From Gordius sp. MW1 (Eukaryota > Nematomorpha > Gordioida > Gordea > Gordiidae): a stretch of 64,000 nucleotides of DNA. Position numbers and translations under genes: made by a program. The stretch lies in the NCBI GenBank assembly GCA_964036665.1, contig OZ038530.1:2418001-2482000 (forward strand), in the 5' to 3' direction. Shown here piece after piece: positions 1 through 13,971 of the stretch. A model generated the notes under the pieces. That model was not told where the DNA came from. It did not search any database and worked only from the letters and a program-made list of their open reading frames with translations. Each line of letters begins with the position of its first letter. The stretch's first letter is position 1.

Positions 1-3000
1 TGAGGTAAAAATATTTATTTTTTTCGCCTCTATGTGAAAGAGCATGAAAAAATATATAAGAGTAAGCCAATTTGAGAATCCTATTATCCTCGATTGACTT
101 CCGAAAAGAGGTTTTAAGATGCGAGAACTATCATTTTGACAAAAGACAACGTTTTATTGTTGCGATTAGTTTGTTGTATCGCAACGTGAGTGCTTAATTT
201 TTCAAAAATGCACTATGCGATCATGATTTCAAAGTAATAGATTTCTGATTCTGATAAATTTTTACTTGGGATCATAGAAACCACGTCTGAAAACGACAAC
301 TTTCATCGGATGAATACGGTTCAAAGAAAAATATGTGAAAAATTTTGAGGTAAAAATATTTATTTTTTCGATTCTATGTGAAAGAGCATAAAATAATATA
401 TAAAAGTAAGCCAATTTGAGAATCCTATTATCCTCGATTGACTTCCGCAAAGAGGTTTTAAGCTGCGAGAACTATCATTTTGACAAAAGACAACGTTTTA
501 TTGTTGCGATTAGTTTGTTGTATCGCAACGTGAGTGCTTAATTTTTCAAAAATGCATTATGCGATCTTGATTTCAAAGTAATAGTTTTCTGATTCTGAGA
601 AATTTTTACTTTTTATCATCGAAACCACGTCTGAAAACGACAACTTTCATCGGATGCATACGGTTGAAAGAAAAATATGTGAAAAAATTTGAGGTAAAAA
701 TATTTATTTTTTTCGATTCTATGTGAAAGAGCGTAAAAAAATATATAAAAGTAAGCCAATTTGAGAATCCTATTATCCTCGATTGACTTCCGCAAAGAGG
801 TTTTAAGCTGCGAGAACTATCATTTTGACAAAAGACAATGTTTTATTGTTGCGATTAGTTTGTTGTATCGCAACGTGAGTGCTTAATTTTTGAAAACTGC
901 TCTATGCGATCATGATTTCAAAGTAATAGTTTTTAGATTCTGAAAAATTTTTACTTGGAATCATAGGAACCACGTCTGAAAACGACAACTTTCATCGGAT
1001 GAAAACGGTTGAAAGGAAAATATGTGAAAAATTTTGAGGTAAAAATATTTATTTTTTTCGCCTCTATGTGAAAGAGCATGAAAAAATATATAAGAGTAAG
1101 CCAATTTGAGAATACCATTATCCTCGATTGACTTTCGAAAAGAGGTTTTAAGATGCGAGAACTATCATTTTGACAAAAGACAACGTTTTATTGTTGCGAT
1201 TAGTTTGTTGTATCGCAACGTGAGTGCTTAATTTTTCAAAAATGCACTATGCGATCATGATTTCAAAGTAATAGTTTTCTGATTCTGATAAATTTTTACT
1301 TTTTATCATCGAAACCACGTCTGAAAACGACAACTTTCATCGGATGCATACGGTTGAAAGGAAAATATGTGAAAAATTTTGAGGTAAAAATATTTATTTT
1401 TTTCGATTCTATGTGAAAGAGCATGAAAAAATATATAAGAGTAAGCCAATTTGAGAATCCTATTATCCTCGATTGTATTCCGAAAAGAGGTTTTAAGATG
1501 CGAGAACTATCATTTTGACAAAAGACAACGTTTTATTGTTGCGATTAGTTTGTTGTATCGCAACGTGAGTGCTTAATTTTTGAAAACTGCTCTATGCGAT
1601 CATGATTTCAAAGTAATGGTTTTTAGATTCTGATAAATTTTTACTTGGGATCATAGAAACCACGTCTGAAAACGACAACTTTCATCGGATGAATGCGGTT
1701 CAAAGAAAAATATGTGAAAAATTTTGAGGTAAAAATATTTCTTTTTTTCGATTCTATGTGAAAGAGCGTAAAAAAATATATAAAAGTAAGCCAATTTAAG
1801 AATCCTATTATCCTCGATTGACTTCCGCAAAGAGGTTTTAAGCTGCGAGAACTATCATTTTGACAAAATGCAACGTTTTATTGTTGCGATTAGTTACTTG
1901 TATCGCAACGTGAGTGCTTAATTTTTCAAAAATGCACTATGCGATCATGATTTCAAAGTAATAGTTTTCAGATTCTGATAAATTTTTACTTGGGATCATA
2001 GAAACCACGTCTGAAAACGACAACTTTCATCGGATGAATACAATTCAAAGAAAAATATGTGAAAAATTTTGAGGTAAAAATATTTATTTTTTTCGATTCT
2101 ATGTGAAAGAGCATAAAAAAATATATAAGAGTAAGCCAATTTGAGAATCCTATTATCCTCGATTGACTTCCGAAAAGAGGTTTTAAGATGCGAGAACTAT
2201 CATTTTGACAAAAGACAACGTTTTATTGTTGCGATTAGTTTGTTGTATCGCAACGTGAGTGCTTAATTTTTGAAAACTGCTCTATGCGATCATGATTTCA
2301 AAGTAATAGTTTTTAGATTCTGATAAATTTTTACTTGGGATCATAGAAACCACGTCTGAAAACGACAACTTTCATCGGATGAAAACGGTTGAAAGGAAAA
2401 TATGTGAAAAATTTTGAGGTAAAAATATTTATTTTTTTCGCCTCTATGTGAAAGAGCATGAAAAAATATATAAGAGTAAGCCAATTTGAGAATCCTATTA
2501 TCCTCGATTGACTTCCGAAAAGAGGTTTTAAGATGCGAGAACTATCATTTTGACAAAAGACAACGTTTTATTGTTGCGATTAGTTTGTTGTATCGCAACG
2601 TGAGTGCTTAATTTTTCAAAAATGCACTATGCGATCATGATTTCAAAGTAATAGTTTTCTGATTCTGATAAATTTTTACTTGGGATCATAGAAACCACGT
2701 CTGAAAACGACAACTTTCATCGGATGAATACGGTTCAAAGAAAAATATGTGAAAAATTTTGAGGTAAAAATATTTATTTTTTCGATTCTATGTGAAAGAG
2801 CATAAAATAATATATAAAAGTAAGCCAATTTGAGAATCCTATTATCCTCGATTGACTTCCGCAAAGAGGTTTTAAGCTGCGAGAACTATCATTTTGACAA
2901 AAGACAACGTTTTATTGTTGCGATTAGTTTGTTGTATCGCAACGTGAGTGCTTAATTTTTCAAAAATGCATTATGCGATCTTGATTTCAAAGTAATAGTT

Positions 3001-3414
3001 TTCTGATTCTGAGAAATTTTTACTTTTTATCATCGAAACCACGTCTGAAAACGACAACTTTCATCGGATGCATACGGTTGAAAGAAAAATATGTGAAAAA
3101 ATTTGAGGTAAAAATATTTATTTTTTTCGATTCTATGTGAAAGAGCGTAAAAAAATATATAAAAGTAAGCCAATTTGAGAATCCTATTATCCTCGATTGA
3201 CTTCCGCAAAGAGGTTTTAAGCTGCGAGAACTATCATTTTGACAAAAGACAATGTTTTATTGTTGCGATTAGTTTGTTGTATCGCAACGTGAGTGCTTAA
3301 TTTTTGAAAACTGCTCTATGCGATCATGATTTCAAAGTAATAGTTTTTAGATTCTGAAAAATTTTTACTTGGAATCATAGGAACCACGTCTGAAAACGAC
3401 AACTTTCATCGGAT
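1..3414 (+). repeat. Seven-monomer tandem duplication, 2414-bp spacing
   Basis: Positions 1 to about 1000 reappear at 2415 to about 3414 with the same variants, including the GGAATCATAGGAACC patch at about 958 and 3372 and the one-base-shorter T-run near 363 and 2777. The copies separate where GAAAACGG (about 1001) faces GCATACGG (about 3415). Spacing is 7 monomers. The left copy starts outside the window, so the full length of the duplicated segment is unknown. Confidence 0.85.
1001..2640 (+). repeat. Type-G monomer cluster, left
   Basis: These monomers carry a linked set of variants not found in the main higher-order blocks: GAAAACGGTTGAAAGG, CGCCTCTATG, ATATAAGAG, GAATACCATTATCC in some, CCGAAAAGAGG and AAGATGCGAG. 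One unit has the rarer GATTGTATTCCG form (1471-1482). The same set recurs near 12.7-12.9, 13.75-13.85, 16.7-17.1, 31.1-31.6, 51.0-53.5 and 58.6-61.2 kb. Some units inside the range are mixed or belong to other classes. Confidence 0.6.
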
Positions 3415-3725
3415 GCATACGGTTGAAAGGAAAATATGTGAAAAATTTTGAGGTAAAAATATTTATTTTTTTCGATTCTATGTGAAAGAGCATAAAAAAA
3501 TATATAAAAGTAAGCCAATTTGAGAATCCTATTATCCTCGATTGACTTCCGCAAAGAGGTTTTAAGCTGCGAGAACTATCATTTTGACAAAAGACAACGT
3601 TTTATTGTTGCGATTAGTTTTTTGTATCGCAACGTGAGTGCTTAATTTTTCAAAAATGCACTATGCGATCATGATTTCAAAGTAATAGTTTTCTGATTCT
3701 GATAAATTTTTACTTTTTATCATCG

Positions 3726-6700
3726 AAACCACGTCTGAAAACGACAACTTTCATCGGATGCATACGGTTGAAAGGAAAATATGTGAAAAATTTTGAGGTA
3801 AAAATATTTATTTTTTTCAATCCTATGTGAAAGAGCATAAAAAAATATATAAGAGTAAGCCAATTTGAGAATCCTATTATCCTCGATTGACTTCCGCAAA
3901 GAGGTTTTAAGCTGCGAGAACTATCATTTTGACAAAAGACAACGTTATATTGTTGCGATTAGTTTGTTGTATCGCAACGTGAGTGCTTAATTTTCGAAAA
4001 TGGCTCTATGCAATCATGATTTCAAAGTAATAGTTTTCAGATTCTGATAAATTTTTACTTTTTATCATCGAAACCACGTCTGAAAACGACAACTTTCATC
4101 GGATGAATACGGTTCAAAGAAAAATATGTGAAAAATTTTGGGGTAAAAATATTTATTTTTTTCAATCCTATGTGAAAGAGCATAAAAAAATATATAAGAG
4201 TAAGCCAATTTGAGAATCCTATTATCCTCGATTGACTTCCGCAAAGAGGTTTTAAGCTGCGAGAACTATCATTTTGACAAAAGACAACGTTATATTGTTG
4301 CGATTAGTTTGTTGTATCGCAACGTGAGTGCTTAATTTTCGAAAATGGCTCTATGCAATCATGATTTCAAAGTAATAGTTTTCAGATTCTGATAAATTTT
4401 TACTTTTTATCATCGAAACCACGTCTGAAAACGACAACTTTCATCGGATGCATACGGTTGAAAGAAAAATATGTGAAAAATTTTGAGGTAGAAATATTTA
4501 TTTTTTTCGATTCTATGTGAAAGAACGTAAAAAAATATATAAAAGTAAGCCAATTTGAGAATCCTATTATCCTCGATTGACTTCCGCAAAGAGGTTTTAA
4601 GCTGCGAGAACTATCATTTTGACAATAGACAAGGTTTTATTGTTGCGATTAGTTTGTTGTATCGCAACGTGAGTGCTTAATTTTTCAAAAATGCACTATG
4701 CGATCATGATTTCAAAGTAATAGTTTTCTGATTCTGAGAAATTTTTACTTTTTATCATCGAAACCACGTCTGAAAACGACAACTTTCATCGGATGCATAC
4801 GGTTGAATGAAAAATATGTGAAAAATTTTGAGGTAGAAATATTTATTTTTTTCGATTCTATGTGAAAGAACGTAAAAAAATATATAAAAGTAAGCCAATT
4901 TGAGAATCCTATTATCCTCGATTGACTTCCGCAAAGAGGTTTTAAGCTGCGAGAACTATCATTTTGACAAAAGACAAGGTTTTATTGTTGCGATTAGTTT
5001 GTTGTATGGCAACGTGAGTGCTTAATTTTTGAAAACTGCTCTATGCGATCATGATTTCAATGTAATAGTTTTTAGATTCTGATAAATTTTTACTTGGGAT
5101 CATAGAAACCACGTCTGAAAACGACAACTTTCATCGGATATGAATACGGTTCAAAGAAAAATATGTGAAAAATTTTGAGGTAAAAATATTTATTTTTTTC
5201 GATTCTATGTGAAAGAGCATGAAAAAATATATAAAAGTAAGCCAATTTGAGAATCCTATTATCCTCGATTGACTTCCGCAAAGAGGTTTTAAGCTGCGAG
5301 AACTATCATTTTGACAAAAGACAACGTTTTATTGTTGCGATTAGTTTGTTGTATCGCAACGTGAGTGCTTAATTTTTGAAAATGGCTCTATGCAATCATG
5401 ATTTCAAAGTAATAGTTTTCAGATTCTGATAAATTTTTACTTAATATCATAGAAACCACGTCTGAAAACGACAACTTTCATCGGATGAATACGGTTCAAA
5501 GAAAAATATGTGAAAAATTTTGGGGTAAAAATATTTATTTTTTTCGATTCTATGTGGAAAGCATAAAAAAATATATAAAAGTAAGCCAATTTGAGAATCC
5601 TATTATCCTCGATTGACTTCCGCAAAGAGGTTTTAAGCTGCGAGAACTATCATTTTGACAAAAGACACTGTTTTATTGTTGCGATTAGTTTGTTGTATCG
5701 CAACGTGAGTGCTTAATTTTTCAAAAATGCACTATGCGATCATGATTTCAAAGTAATAGTTTTCTGATTCTGAGAAATTTTTACTTTTTATCATCGAAAC
5801 CACGTCTGAAAACGACAACTTTCATCGGATGCATACGGTTGAAAGAAAAATATGTGAAAAATTTTGAGGTAGAAATATTTATTTTTTTCGATTCTATGTG
5901 AAAGAACGTAAAAAAATATATAAAAGTAAGCCAATTTGAGAATCCTATTATCCTCGATTGACTTCCGCAAAGAGGTTTTAAGCTGCGAGAACTATCATTT
6001 TGACAAAAGACAAGGTTTTATTGTTGCGATTAGTTTGTTGTATCGCAACGTGAGTGCTTAATTTTTGAAAACTGCTCTATGCGATCATGATTTCAAAGTA
6101 ATAGTTTTTAGATTCTGATAAATTTTTACTTGGGATCATAGAAACCACGTCTGAAAACGACAACTTTCATCGGATATGAATACGGTTCAAAGAAAAATAT
6201 GTGAAAAATTTTGAGGTAAAAATATTTATTTTTTTCGATTCTATGTGAAAGAGCATGAAAAAATATATAAAAGTAAGCCAATTTGAGAATCCTATTATCC
6301 TCGATTGACTTCCGCAAAGAGGTTTTAAGCTGCGAGAACTATCATTTTGACAAAAGACAACGTTTTATTGTTGCGATTAGTTTGTTGTATCGCAACGTGA
6401 GTGCTTAATTTTTGAAAATGGCTCTATGCAATCATGATTTCAAAGTAATAGTTTTCAGATTCTGATAAATTTTTACTTTTTATCATCGAAACTACGTCTG
6501 AAAACGACAACTTTCATCGGATGAATGCGGTTCAAAGAAAAATATGTGAAAAATTTTGAGGTAAAAATATTTATTTTTTTCGATTCTATGTGAAAGAGCG
6601 TAAAAAAATATATAAAAGTAAGCCAATTTGAGAATCCTATTATCCTCGATTGACTTCCGCAAAGAGGTTTTAAGCTGCGAGAACTATGATTTTGACAAAA

Positions 6701-9700
6701 TGCAACGTTTTATTGTTGCGATTAGTTTGTTGTATCGCAACGTGAGTGCTTAATTTTTCAAAAATGCACTATGCGATCATGATTTCAAAGTAATAGTTTT
6801 CTGATTCTGAGAAATTTTTACTTTTTATCATCGAAACCACGTCTGAAAACGACAACTTTCATCGGATGCATACGGTTGAAAGAAAAATATGTGAAAAATT
6901 TTGGGGTAAAAATATTTATTTTTTTCGATTCTATGTGGAAAGCATAAAAAAATATATAAAAGTAAGCCAATTTGAGAATCCTATTATCCTCGATTGACTT
7001 CCGCAAAGAGGTTTTAAGCTGCGAGAACTATCATTTTGACAAAAGACACTGTTTTATTGTTGCGACTAGTTTGTTGTATCGCAACGTGAGTGCTTAATTT
7101 TTGAAAACTGCTCTATGCGATCATGATTTCAAAGTAATAGTTTTTAGATTCTGATAAATTTTTACTTGGGATCATAGAAACCACGTCTGAAAACGACAAC
7201 TTTCATCGGATGCATACGGTTGAAAGGAAAATATGTGAAAAATTTTGAGGTAAAAATATTTATTTTTTTCAATCCTATGTGAAAGAGCATAAAAAAATAT
7301 ATAAGAGTAAGCCAATTTGAGAATCCTATTATCCTCGATTGACTTCCGCAAAGAGGTTTTAAGCTGCGAGAACTATCATTTTGACAAAAGACAACGTTAT
7401 ATTGTTGCGATTAGTTTGTTGTATCGCAACGTGAGTGCTTAATTTTCGAAAATGGCTCTATGCAATCATGATTTCAAAGTAATAGTTTTCAGATTCTGAT
7501 AAATTTTTACTTTTTATCATCGAAACCACGTCTGAAAACGACAACTTTCATCGGATGAATACGGTTCAAAGAAAAATATGTGAAAAATTTTGGGGTAAAA
7601 ATATTTATTTTTTTCAATCCTATGTGAAAGAGCATAAAAAAATATATAAGAGTAAGCCAATTTGAGAATCCTATTATCCTCGATTGACTTCCGCAAAGAG
7701 GTTTTAAGCTGCGAGAACTATCATTTTGACAAAAGACAACGTTATATTGTTGCGATTAGTTTGTTGTATCGCAACGTGAGTGCTTAATTTTCGAAAATGG
7801 CTCTATGCAATCATGATTTCAAAGTAATAGTTTTCAGATTCTGATAAATTTTTACTTTTTATCATCGAAACCACGTCTGAAAACGACAACTTTCATCGGA
7901 TGCATACGGTTGAAAGAAAAATATGTGAAAAATTTTGAGGTAGAAATATTTATTTTTTTCGATTCTATGTGAAAGAACGTAAAAAAATATATAAAAGTAA
8001 GCCAATTTGAGAATCCTATTATCCTCGATTGACTTCCGCAAAGAGGTTTTAAGCTGCGAGAACTATCATTTTGACAATAGACAAGGTTTTATTGTTGCGA
8101 TTAGTTTGTTGTATCGCAACGTGAGTGCTTAATTTTTCAAAAATGCACTATGCGATCATGATTTCAAAGTAATAGTTTTCTGATTCTGAGAAATTTTTAC
8201 TTTTTATCATCGAAACCACGTCTGAAAACGACAACTTTCATCGGATGCATACGGTTGAATGAAAAATATGTGAAAAATTTTGAGGTAGAAATATTTATTT
8301 TTTTCGATTCTATGTGAAAGAACGTAAAAAAATATATAAAAGTAAGCCAATTTGAGAATCCTATTATCCTCGATTGACTTCCGCAAAGAGGTTTTAAGCT
8401 GCGAGAACTATCATTTTGACAAAAGACAAGGTTTTATTGTTGCGATTAGTTTGTTGTATGGCAACGTGAGTGCTTAATTTTTGAAAACTGCTCTATGCGA
8501 TCATGATTTCAATGTAATAGTTTTTAGATTCTGATAAATTTTTACTTGGGATCATAGAAACCACGTCTGAAAACGACAACTTTCATCGGATATGAATACG
8601 GTTCAAAGAAAAATATGTGAAAAATTTTGAGGTAAAAATATTTATTTTTTTCGATTCTATGTGAAAGAGCATGAAAAAATATATAAAAGTAAGCCAATTT
8701 GAGAATCCTATTATCCTCGATTGACTTCCGCAAAGAGGTTTTAAGCTGCGAGAACTATCATTTTGACAAAAGACAACGTTTTATTGTTGCGATTAGTTTG
8801 TTGTATCGCAACGTGAGTGCTTAATTTTTGAAAATGGCTCTATGCAATCATGATTTCAAAGTAATAGTTTTCAGATTCTGATAAATTTTTACTTAATATC
8901 ATAGAAACCACGTCTGAAAACGACAACTTTCATCGGATGAATACGGTTCAAAGAAAAATATGTGAAAAATTTTGGGGTAAAAATATTTATTTTTTTCGAT
9001 TCTATGTGGAAAGCATAAAAAAATATATAAAAGTAAGCCAATTTGAGAATCCTATTATCCTCGATTGACTTCCGCAAAGAGGTTTTAAGCTGCGAGAACT
9101 ATCATTTTGACAAAAGACACTGTTTTATTGTTGCGATTAGTTTGTTGTATCGCAACGTGAGTGCTTAATTTTTCAAAAATGCACTATGCGATCATGATTT
9201 CAAAGTAATAGTTTTCTGATTCTGAGAAATTTTTACTTTTTATCATCGAAACCACGTCTGAAAACGACAACTTTCATCGGATGCATACGGTTGAAAGAAA
9301 AATATGTGAAAAATTTTGAGGTAGAAATATTTATTTTTTTCGATTCTATGTGAAAGAACGTAAAAAAATATATAAAAGTAAGCCAATTTGAGAATCCTAT
9401 TATCCTCGATTGACTTCCGCAAAGAGGTTTTAAGCTGCGAGAACTATCATTTTGACAAAAGACAAGGTTTTATTGTTGCGATTAGTTTGTTGTATCGCAA
9501 CGTGAGTGCTTAATTTTTGAAAACTGCTCTATGCGATCATGATTTCAAAGTAATAGTTTTTAGATTCTGATAAATTTTTACTTGGGATCATAGAAACCAC
9601 GTCTGAAAACGACAACTTTCATCGGATATGAATACGGTTCAAAGAAAAATATGTGAAAAATTTTGAGGTAAAAATATTTATTTTTTTCGATTCTATGTGA

Positions 9701-10352
9701 AAGAGCATGAAAAAATATATAAAAGTAAGCCAATTTGAGAATCCTATTATCCTCGATTGACTTCCGCAAAGAGGTTTTAAGCTGCGAGAACTATCATTTT
9801 GACAAAAGACAACGTTTTATTGTTGCGATTAGTTTGTTGTATCGCAACGTGAGTGCTTAATTTTTGAAAATGGCTCTATGCAATCATGATTTCAAAGTAA
9901 TAGTTTTCAGATTCTGATAAATTTTTACTTTTTATCATCGAAACTACGTCTGAAAACGACAACTTTCATCGGATGAATGCGGTTCAAAGAAAAATATGTG
10001 AAAAATTTTGAGGTAAAAATATTTATTTTTTTCGATTCTATGTGAAAGAGCGTAAAAAAATATATAAAAGTAAGCCAATTTGAGAATCCTATTATCCTCG
10101 ATTGACTTCCGCAAAGAGGTTTTAAGCTGCGAGAACTATGATTTTGACAAAATGCAACGTTTTATTGTTGCGATTAGTTTGTTGTATCGCAACGTGAGTG
10201 CTTAATTTTTCAAAAATGCACTATGCGATCATGATTTCAAAGTAATAGTTTTCTGATTCTGAGAAATTTTTACTTTTTATCATCGAAACCACGTCTGAAA
10301 ACGACAACTTTCATCGGATGCATACGGTTGAAAGAAAAATATGTGAAAAATT
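3726..10352 (+). repeat. Ten-monomer tandem duplication, 3452-bp spacing
   Basis: About 3726-6900 recurs at about 7178-10352, offset 3452 bp. Rare variants are shared at the exact offset: TTTCAATCCTATG (3817 and 7269, again 4162 and 7614), GACAATAGACAAGG (4621 and 8073), GGTTGAATGAAAAAT (4801 and 8253), TATGGCAAC (about 5007 and 8459), ACTTAATATCATAG (about 5441 and 8893) and the GGATATGAAT 2-bp insertion (5136 and 8588; 6172 and 9624). I saw no difference between the copies in the parts compared. The duplication therefore looks very recent, or it could be an assembly duplication. Confidence 0.85.
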
Positions 10353-13300
10353 TTGAGGTAGAAATATTTATTTTTTTCGATTCTATGTGAAAGAACGTAA
10401 AAAAATATATAAAAGTAAGCCAATTTGAGAATCCTATTATCCTCGATTGACTTCCGCAAAGAGGTTTTAAGCTGCGAGAACTATCATTTTGACAAAAGAC
10501 AAGGTTTTATTGTTGCGATTAGTTTGTTGTATCGCAACGTGAGTGCTTAATTTTTGAAAACTGCTCTATGCGATCATGATTTCAAAGTAATAGTTTTTAG
10601 ATTCTGATAAATTTTTACTTGGGATCATAGAAACCACGTCTGAAAACGACAACTTTCATCGGATGAATACGGTTCAAAGAAAAATATGTGAAAAATTTTG
10701 AGGTAAAAATATTTATTTTTTTCGATTCTATGTGAAAGAGCATGAAAAAATATATAAAAGTAAGCCAATTTGAGAATCCTATTATCCTCGATTGACTTCC
10801 GCAAAGAGGTTTTAAGCTGCGAGAACTATCATTTTGACAAAAGACAACGTTTTATTGTTGCGATTAGTTTGTTGTATCGCAACGTGAGTGCTTAATTTTT
10901 GAAAATGGCTCTATGCAATCATGATTTCAAAGTAATAGTTTTCAGATTCTGATAAATTTTTACTTGGGATCATAGAAACCACGTCTGAAAACGACAACTT
11001 TCATCGGATGAATACGGTTCAAAGAAAAATATGTGAAAAATTTTGGGGTAAAAATATTTATTTTTTTCGATTCTATGTGGAAAGCATAAAAAAATATATA
11101 AAAGTAAGCCAATTTGAGAATCCTATTATCCTCGATTGACTTCCGCAAAGAGGTTTTAAGCTGCGAGAACTATCATTTTGACAAAAGACAACGTTTTATT
11201 GTTGCGATTAGTTTGTTGTATCGCAACGTGAGTGCTTAATTTTTGAAAACTGCTCTATGCGATCATGATTTCAAAGTAATAGTTTTTAGATTCTGATAAA
11301 TTTTTACTTGGGATCATAGAAACCACGTCTGAAAACGACAACTTTCATCGGATGAATACGGTTCAAAGAAAAATATGTGAAAAATTTTGAGGTAAAAATA
11401 TTTATTTTTTTCGATTCTATGTGAAAGAGCATGAAAAAATATATAAAAGTAAGCCAATTTGAGAATCCTATTATCCTCGATTGACTTCCGCAAAGAGGTT
11501 TTAAGCTGCGAGAACTATCATTTTGACAAAAGACAACGTTTTATTGTTGCGATTAGTTTGTTGTATCGCAACGTGAGTGCTTAATTTTTGAAAATGGCTC
11601 TATGCAATCATGATTTCAAAGTAATAGTTTTCAGATTCTGATAAATTTTTATTGGGATCATAGAAACCACGTCTGAAAACGACAACTTTCATCGGATGAA
11701 TACGGTTCAAAGAAAAATATGTGAAAAATTTTGGGGTAAAAATATTTATTTTTTTCGATTCTATGTGGAAAGCATAAAAAAATATATAAAAGTAAGCCAA
11801 TTTGAGAATCCTATTATCCTCGATTGACTTCCGCAAAGAGGTTTTAAGCTGCGAGAACTATCATTTTGACAAAAGACAACGTTATATTGTTGCGATTTAT
11901 TTGTTGTATCGCAACGTGAGTGCTTAATTTTCGAAAATGACTCTATGCAATCATGATTTCAAAGTAATAGTTTTCAGATTCTGATAAATTTTTACTTTTT
12001 ATCATCGAAACCACGTCTGAAAACGACAACTTTCATCGGATGAATGCGGTTCAAAGAAAAATATGTGAAAAATTTTGAGGTAAAAATATTTATTTTTTTC
12101 GATTCTATGTGAAAGAGCGTAAAAAAATATATAAAAGTAAGCCAATTTGAGAATCCTATTATCCTCGATTGACTTCCGCAAAGAGGTTTTAAGCTGCGAG
12201 AACTATCATTTTGACAAAATGCAACGTTTTATTGTTGCGATTAGTTTGTTGTATCGCAACGTGAGTGCTTAATTTTTCAAAAATGCACTATGCGATCATG
12301 ATTTCAAAGTAATAGTTTTCTGATTCTGAGAAATTTTTACTTTTTATCATCGAAACCACGTCTGAAAACGACAACTTTCATCGGATGCATACGGTTGAAT
12401 GAAAAATATGTGAAAAATTTTGAGGTAGAAATATTTATTTTTTTCGATTCTATGTGAAAGAACGTAAAAAAATATATAAAAGTAAGCCAATTTGAGAATC
12501 CTATTATCCTCGATTGACTTCCGCAAAGAGGTTTTAAGCTGCGAGAACTATCATTTTGACAAAAGACAAGGTTTTATTGTTGCGATTAGTTTGTTGTATG
12601 GCAACGTGAGTGCTTAATTTTTGAAAACTGCTCTATGCGATCATGATTTCAAAGTAATAGTTTTTAGATTCTGATAAATTTTTACTTGGGATCATAGAAA
12701 CCACGTCTGAAAACGACAACTTTCATCGGATGAAAACGGTTGAAAGGAAAATATGTGAAAAATTTTGAGGTAAAAACATTTATTTTTTTCGCCTCTATGT
12801 GAAAGAGCATAAAAAAATATATAAGAGTAAGCCAATTTGAGAATCCTATTATCCTCGATTGACTTCCGAAAAGAGGTTTTAAGATGCGAGAACTATCATT
12901 TTGACAAAAGACAACGTTTTATTGTTGCGATTAGTTTGTTGTATCGCAACGTGAGTGCTTAATTTTTCAAAAATGCACTATGCGATCATGATTTCAAAGT
13001 AATAGTTTTCTGATTCTGATAAACTTTTACTTTTTATCATCGAAACCACGTCTGAAAACGACAACTTTCATCGGATGCATACGGTTGAAAGAAAAATATG
13101 TGAAAAATTTTGAGGAGAAATATTTATTTTTTTCGATTCTATGTGAAAGAACGTAAAAAAATATATAAAAGTAAGCCAATTTGAGAATCCTATTATCCTC
13201 GATTGACTTCCGCAAAGAGGTTTTAAGCTGCGAGAACTATCATTTTGACAAAAGACAAGGTTTTATTGTTGCGATTAGTTTGTTGTATCGCAACGTGAGT

Positions 13301-13857
13301 GCTTAATTTTTGAAAACTGCTCTATGCGATCATGATTTCAAAGTAATAGTTTTTAGATTCTGATAAATTTTTACTTGGGATGATAGAAACCACGTCTGAA
13401 AACGACAACTTTCATCGGATGAATACGGTTCAAAGAAAAATATGTGAAAAATTTTGAGGTAAAAATATTTATTTTTTTCGATTCTATGTGAAAGAGCATG
13501 AAACAATATATAAAAGTAAGCCAATTTGAAAATCCTATTATCCTCGATTGACTTCCGCAAAGAGGTTTTAAGCTGCGAGAACTATCATTTTGACAAAAGA
13601 CAAAGTTTTATTGTTGCGATTAGTTTGTTGTATCGCAACGTGAGTGCTTAATTTTTGAAAACTGCTCTATGCGATCATGATTTCAAAGTAATAGTTTTTA
13701 GATTCTGATAAATTTTTACTTGGGATCATAGAAACCACGTCTGAAAACGACAACTTTCATCGGATGAAAACGGTTGAAAGGAAAATATGTGAAAAATTTT
13801 GAGGTAAAAACATTTATTTTTTTCGCCTCTATGTGAAAGAGCATAAAAAAAAAACTC

Positions 13858-13870
13858 GGGCCTTCGGCCC
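13858..13870. other. GC-rich hairpin at the left edge of the insert
   Basis: GGGCC, loop TTC, GGCCC: a perfect 5-bp stem three bases inside the left boundary and directly before the polypurine tract. It is short but stands out in an AT-rich region. It could be structural or part of the element's end. No function can be assigned. Confidence 0.45.
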
Positions 13871-13874
13871 TCGT

Positions 13875-13940
13875 GGGAAGGGGGAGAAGGGAAGGGGAGT
13901 AGGGGAAGGGAAGAGGGGAAGGGAAGAGGGGAAGGGGGAA
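13875..13940 (+). repeat. G-rich polypurine tract with 13-bp repeats
   Basis: 66 nt of purines with a single pyrimidine (T at 13900). It includes direct repeats of GGGGAAGGGAAGA (period 13) and more than eight runs of three or more G. Such sequence can form G-quadruplex or triplex (H-DNA) structures, as known for polypurine mirror-like tracts. The ORF reading through it is low-complexity Gly/Lys/Glu/Arg and is not a gene. Confidence 0.8.
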
Positions 13941-13971
13941 CTCTTCTATACTCCGTATAAACGTAGCATAT

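Larger units (their letters stand above)
1..13854 (+). repeat. 345-bp satellite array, left block (about 40 monomers)
   Basis: Head-to-tail tandem array of one AT-rich monomer, 344-345 bp long, running off the left end of the window. Landmarks recur in the same order in every unit: ACCACGTCTGAAAACGACAAC, TTTTGAGGTAAAAATATTT, TATGTGAAAGAGC, AATATATAA, GTAAGCCAATTTGAGAAT, CCTCGATTGACTTCCG, GAGGTTTTAAG, GCGAGAACTATC, then a GTTGCGAT/ATCGCAAC dyad and CATGATTTCAAAGTAATAG. Units differ by a small set of diagnostic substitutions and 1-2 bp indels, so variants can be traced between distant positions. No unit holds a convincing gene. The block stops inside a monomer at an A-run (13845-13854), where unrelated sequence begins. 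A role in centromeric or heterochromatic DNA is inferred from the organisation only. Confidence 0.98.
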
